Shown here: in pieces, positions 62,340 through 64,000 of the stretch
Layout of the letters: every line of letters begins with the position of its first letter
How positions within the stretch are numbered: position 1 is the stretch's first letter
NCBI RefSeq assembly: GCF_027213945.1
Contig: NZ_JAPWGW010000003.1
Coordinates: 62,001-126,000, forward strand
Direction of reading: 5' to 3'
From: Henriciella marina
GTDB lineage: Bacteria; Pseudomonadota; Alphaproteobacteria; Caulobacterales; Hyphomonadaceae
DNA length: 64,000 nt
The notes under the pieces: generated by a model
The model's input: the letters and a program-made list of their open reading frames with translations, nothing else
Database searches by the model: none
Told to the model about the DNA's origin: nothing
Program-made: the position numbers and the translations under genes

Positions 62340-64000
62340 CTATTCAAGCGGCGCGTTCGTGTCTTCGCCGACACTGCCTGCTGCTTCACCCGCGACGCCG
62401 AAGCCGCGGTCACGCATCAGCGCATCGGTGTCCGGTTGGCGACCGCGGAAGTTTTCATAAGCTTCCGACGGCGGCAGTGTGTTGCCAACCGACAGGATCC
62501 ACTTACCGAAAGCGTCAGCCGTCTCGCGGTCGTAAGGACCACCAGCTTCCTCAAATGCTTCCCACGCATCCGCGCTGAACGTGTCGGCCCAGAGATAGGC
62601 GTAGTAGCCGGCTGCATAGCCTTCCCCAGAGAAGACGTGCGCGAATTGCGGCATGCGGTGCCGCATTGGCAGCTCTTCCGGCATGCCCAGCTCTTCAAGC
62701 GTTTCGCGCTCGAAGGCATCCGGATCGAAGCCTTCGAAATCCGTCATCATGTGCAGCTTCATGTCAACGAGAGCACTGGCGAGATACTCGGTCGTATCGA
62801 AGCCCTGCCGCGCATTTGCGGCCCGTTCGATCTTGTCGACCAGCTCCTGTGGGATCGGCTCACCGGTCTCAACGTGTAGCGCATAATTCTCCAGCACTTC
62901 GCGCGTCGGCAGCCAGTTTTCGTGAACCTGACTCGGGAACTCCACATAGTCGCGCGGCACGGCGGTCCCGGCGAGCGACGGATAGGTCACATTTGAGTTG
63001 AGACCGTGCAGCGCATGACCGAACTCGTGGAATAGCGTCGTCGCGTCATCCCATGATATCAGGACCGGTTCGCCTTCGGCACCTTTCACGAAGTTCGAAT
63101 TGTTCGAGACGATCGGCGTGGTGAACCCATCCAGATTGTCCTGCGTGCGATAGGCGTTCATCCAGGCGCCCGAACGCTTGCCCGTGCGCGCATACGGATC
63201 GAAGTACCAGAGACCGAGATGCTCACCGTCACGGGTGACTTCCCAGACGCGAACATCTTCATGGAAGACCGGCACGTCGGTGACCTGTTCGAACTCCATG
63301 CCGTAAAGCTCACCAGCCATCCAGAACATGCCTTCACGGAGGTTCTCAAGCTGGAGGTATTGCTTCACTTCCTCGGAATCGAAATCGTATTCGGCCTGGC
63401 GGACTTTCTCGGCATAGTAGCGATAGTCCCACGGCGCGATCTTGATCCAGGCTTCTTCCTCATCGGCAATCGCCTGCATCGCAGCCACTTCCTCGTCGAC
63501 CTTGGCGGTCGCAGCGGGCCAGACTTTCAGCATCAGGTCCATGGCAGCCTGCGGATTGCCCGCAACGGCCTTCTCAATGGAGCGGTGCGCAAAGCTCTCA
63601 TAACCAAGGATCTGCGAGCGTTCGGCACGCAGCGGCATGATCTTCGCGATAACGTCATTATTGTCATACTCGTCGCCATTGTCGCCGCGCGCATAATAGG
63701 TGCGCCAGACTTCTTCGCGAAGGGCCCGGTTATCTGAATAGGTCAGGAAGGGGTCCATGGAGGAACGGGTGTTGAGAATGGCGTACTCGCCGCCCTCATT
63801 GTTCCGGCTTTCGGCAGCCGATTTAGCCGCGTTTACGACCGAATCCGGGAGACCGGCGAGATCCTCCTCGCTCAGCCACGTAACATAAGCTTCCTCATCA
63901 TGGAGGAGGTTGTTCGAGAAGCTGGTATATAGCGGGGCGAGTTCCTGATTGATCTCTGCGACCCTAGCCTTTTCCTCATCATCGAGTGCGGCGCCAGCTC
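62340..64000 (-). CDS. M3-family metallopeptidase, Dcp-like (5' end outside window)
   Basis: The minus-strand frame is open from the stop at 62340 to the right edge, giving the last about 550 residues of a peptidyl-dipeptidase (Dcp) type zinc peptidase. The zinc motif HEFGHALHG (HExxH) lies in the middle, followed by FPSQVHENWL with the third ligand Glu. RSSMDPFLTYSDNRALREEVWRTYYARG and MRHRMPQFAHVFSGEGYAAGYYAYLWADTFSADAWEAF are typical Dcp blocks. It would remove C-terminal dipeptides from peptides; whether it is exported cannot be seen as the N-terminus is missing. The ATG at 63758 is internal. Confidence 0.93.
   Translation of the reverse strand, partial: AGAALDDEEKARVAEINQELAPLYTSFSNNLLHDEEAYVTWLSEEDLAGLPDSVVNAAKSAAESRNNEGGEYAILNTRSSMDPFLTYSDNRALREEVWRTYYARGDNGDEYDNNDVIAKIMPLRAERSQILGYESFAHRSIEKAVAGNPQAAMDLMLKVWPAATAKVDEEVAAMQAIADEEEAWIKIAPWDYRYYAEKVRQAEYDFDSEEVKQYLQLENLREGMFWMAGELYGMEFEQVTDVPVFHEDVRVWEVTRDGEHLGLWYFDPYARTGKRSGAWMNAYRTQDNLDGFTTPIVSNNSNFVKGAEGEPVLISWDDATTLFHEFGHALHGLNSNVTYPSLAGTAVPRDYVEFPSQVHENWLPTREVLENYALHVETGEPIPQELVDKIERAANARQGFDTTEYLASALVDMKLHMMTDFEGFDPDAFERETLEELGMPEELPMRHRMPQFAHVFSGEGYAAGYYAYLWADTFSADAWEAFEEAGGPYDRETADAFGKWILSVGNTLPPSEAYENFRGRQPDTDALMRDRGFGVAGEAAGSVGEDTNAPLE

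Noticed and set aside
1-64000. CRISPR array, prophage or insertion sequence
   Set aside because: No regularly spaced repeats, no transposase or integrase, and no phage structural genes were seen; the GH24 gene alone does not indicate a prophage.

Overview
The window reads as chromosomal DNA of an alphaproteobacterium, most likely of the Caulobacterales/Hyphomonadaceae type. Reasons: high GC with strong G/C third-position bias, a MipZ division-site ATPase beside panC, ClpS-ClpA, a phasin, TonB-dependent uptake, ergothioneine genes, a DUF2849/DUF934 sulfite-reduction operon and several alphaproteobacterial families of unknown function (DUF1489, DUF1499, DUF817). The assignment rests on recalled families, not on a search.

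Layout. 1-4 kb: end of a TonB-dependent receptor, then uvrB. 4-7.5 kb: an AT-rich accessory block. It holds a complete retron on the minus strand (promoter, msr-msd RNA and a reverse transcriptase fused to a TOPRIM domain, of the Ec67/Retron-Eco2 kind), then a lipoprotein nuclease, then a TerB-like gene with a small TTG-start gene. 7.6-9 kb: poorly conserved small genes and dispersed palindromic repeats. 9-16.4 kb: acetyltransferase, a membrane-anchored coiled-coil protein, a MscS-type channel and release factor RF3. 16.5-19.2 kb: AbgT-type transporter and a LysR regulator. 19.3-24.5 kb: assimilatory sulfate-reduction operon (siroheme synthase, DUF2849, GST, CysI, DUF934, CysH). 24.6-33.3 kb: GPP34 protein, L,D-transpeptidase-like protein, panC, mipZ, D-Ala-D-Ala carboxypeptidase, phasin, DUF1499, clpS-clpA.

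33.4-40.9 kb is mainly leucine catabolism on the minus strand (methylcrotonyl-CoA carboxylase alpha and beta, enoyl-CoA hydratase), with a DUF817 protein, an acyltransferase and an EF-hand protein among them; isovaleryl-CoA dehydrogenase follows at 48.6 kb and a propionyl-CoA carboxylase alpha subunit at 55.2 kb. Together these would carry branched-chain acyl-CoAs to acetyl-CoA and propionyl-CoA to methylmalonyl-CoA. 41-48.6 kb: NTE-type patatin, aldo/keto reductase, YjbR protein, egtB-egtD and a hybrid histidine kinase. 49.8-64 kb: a GH24 lysozyme-like membrane protein, mgtE, tRNA-Leu(GAG), lipB, two DUF805 proteins, pccA, a duplicated-motif protein, a BLUF photoreceptor, a CMD/VOC pair, a Tat-exported SDR, an MlaC-like protein and a truncated M3 peptidase.

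The standout is the retron at 4.29-6.17 kb. The RT carries the retron NAxxH motif, YADD and a C-terminal TOPRIM domain. Directly upstream, a perfect 9-bp inverted repeat (11 bp including a G-U pair) encloses an msr stem-loop very like that of Ec67, with a candidate branch guanosine just after the repeat. The real RT start appears to be a GTG embedded in the last bases of the ncRNA, not the upstream ATG that a gene finder would pick.
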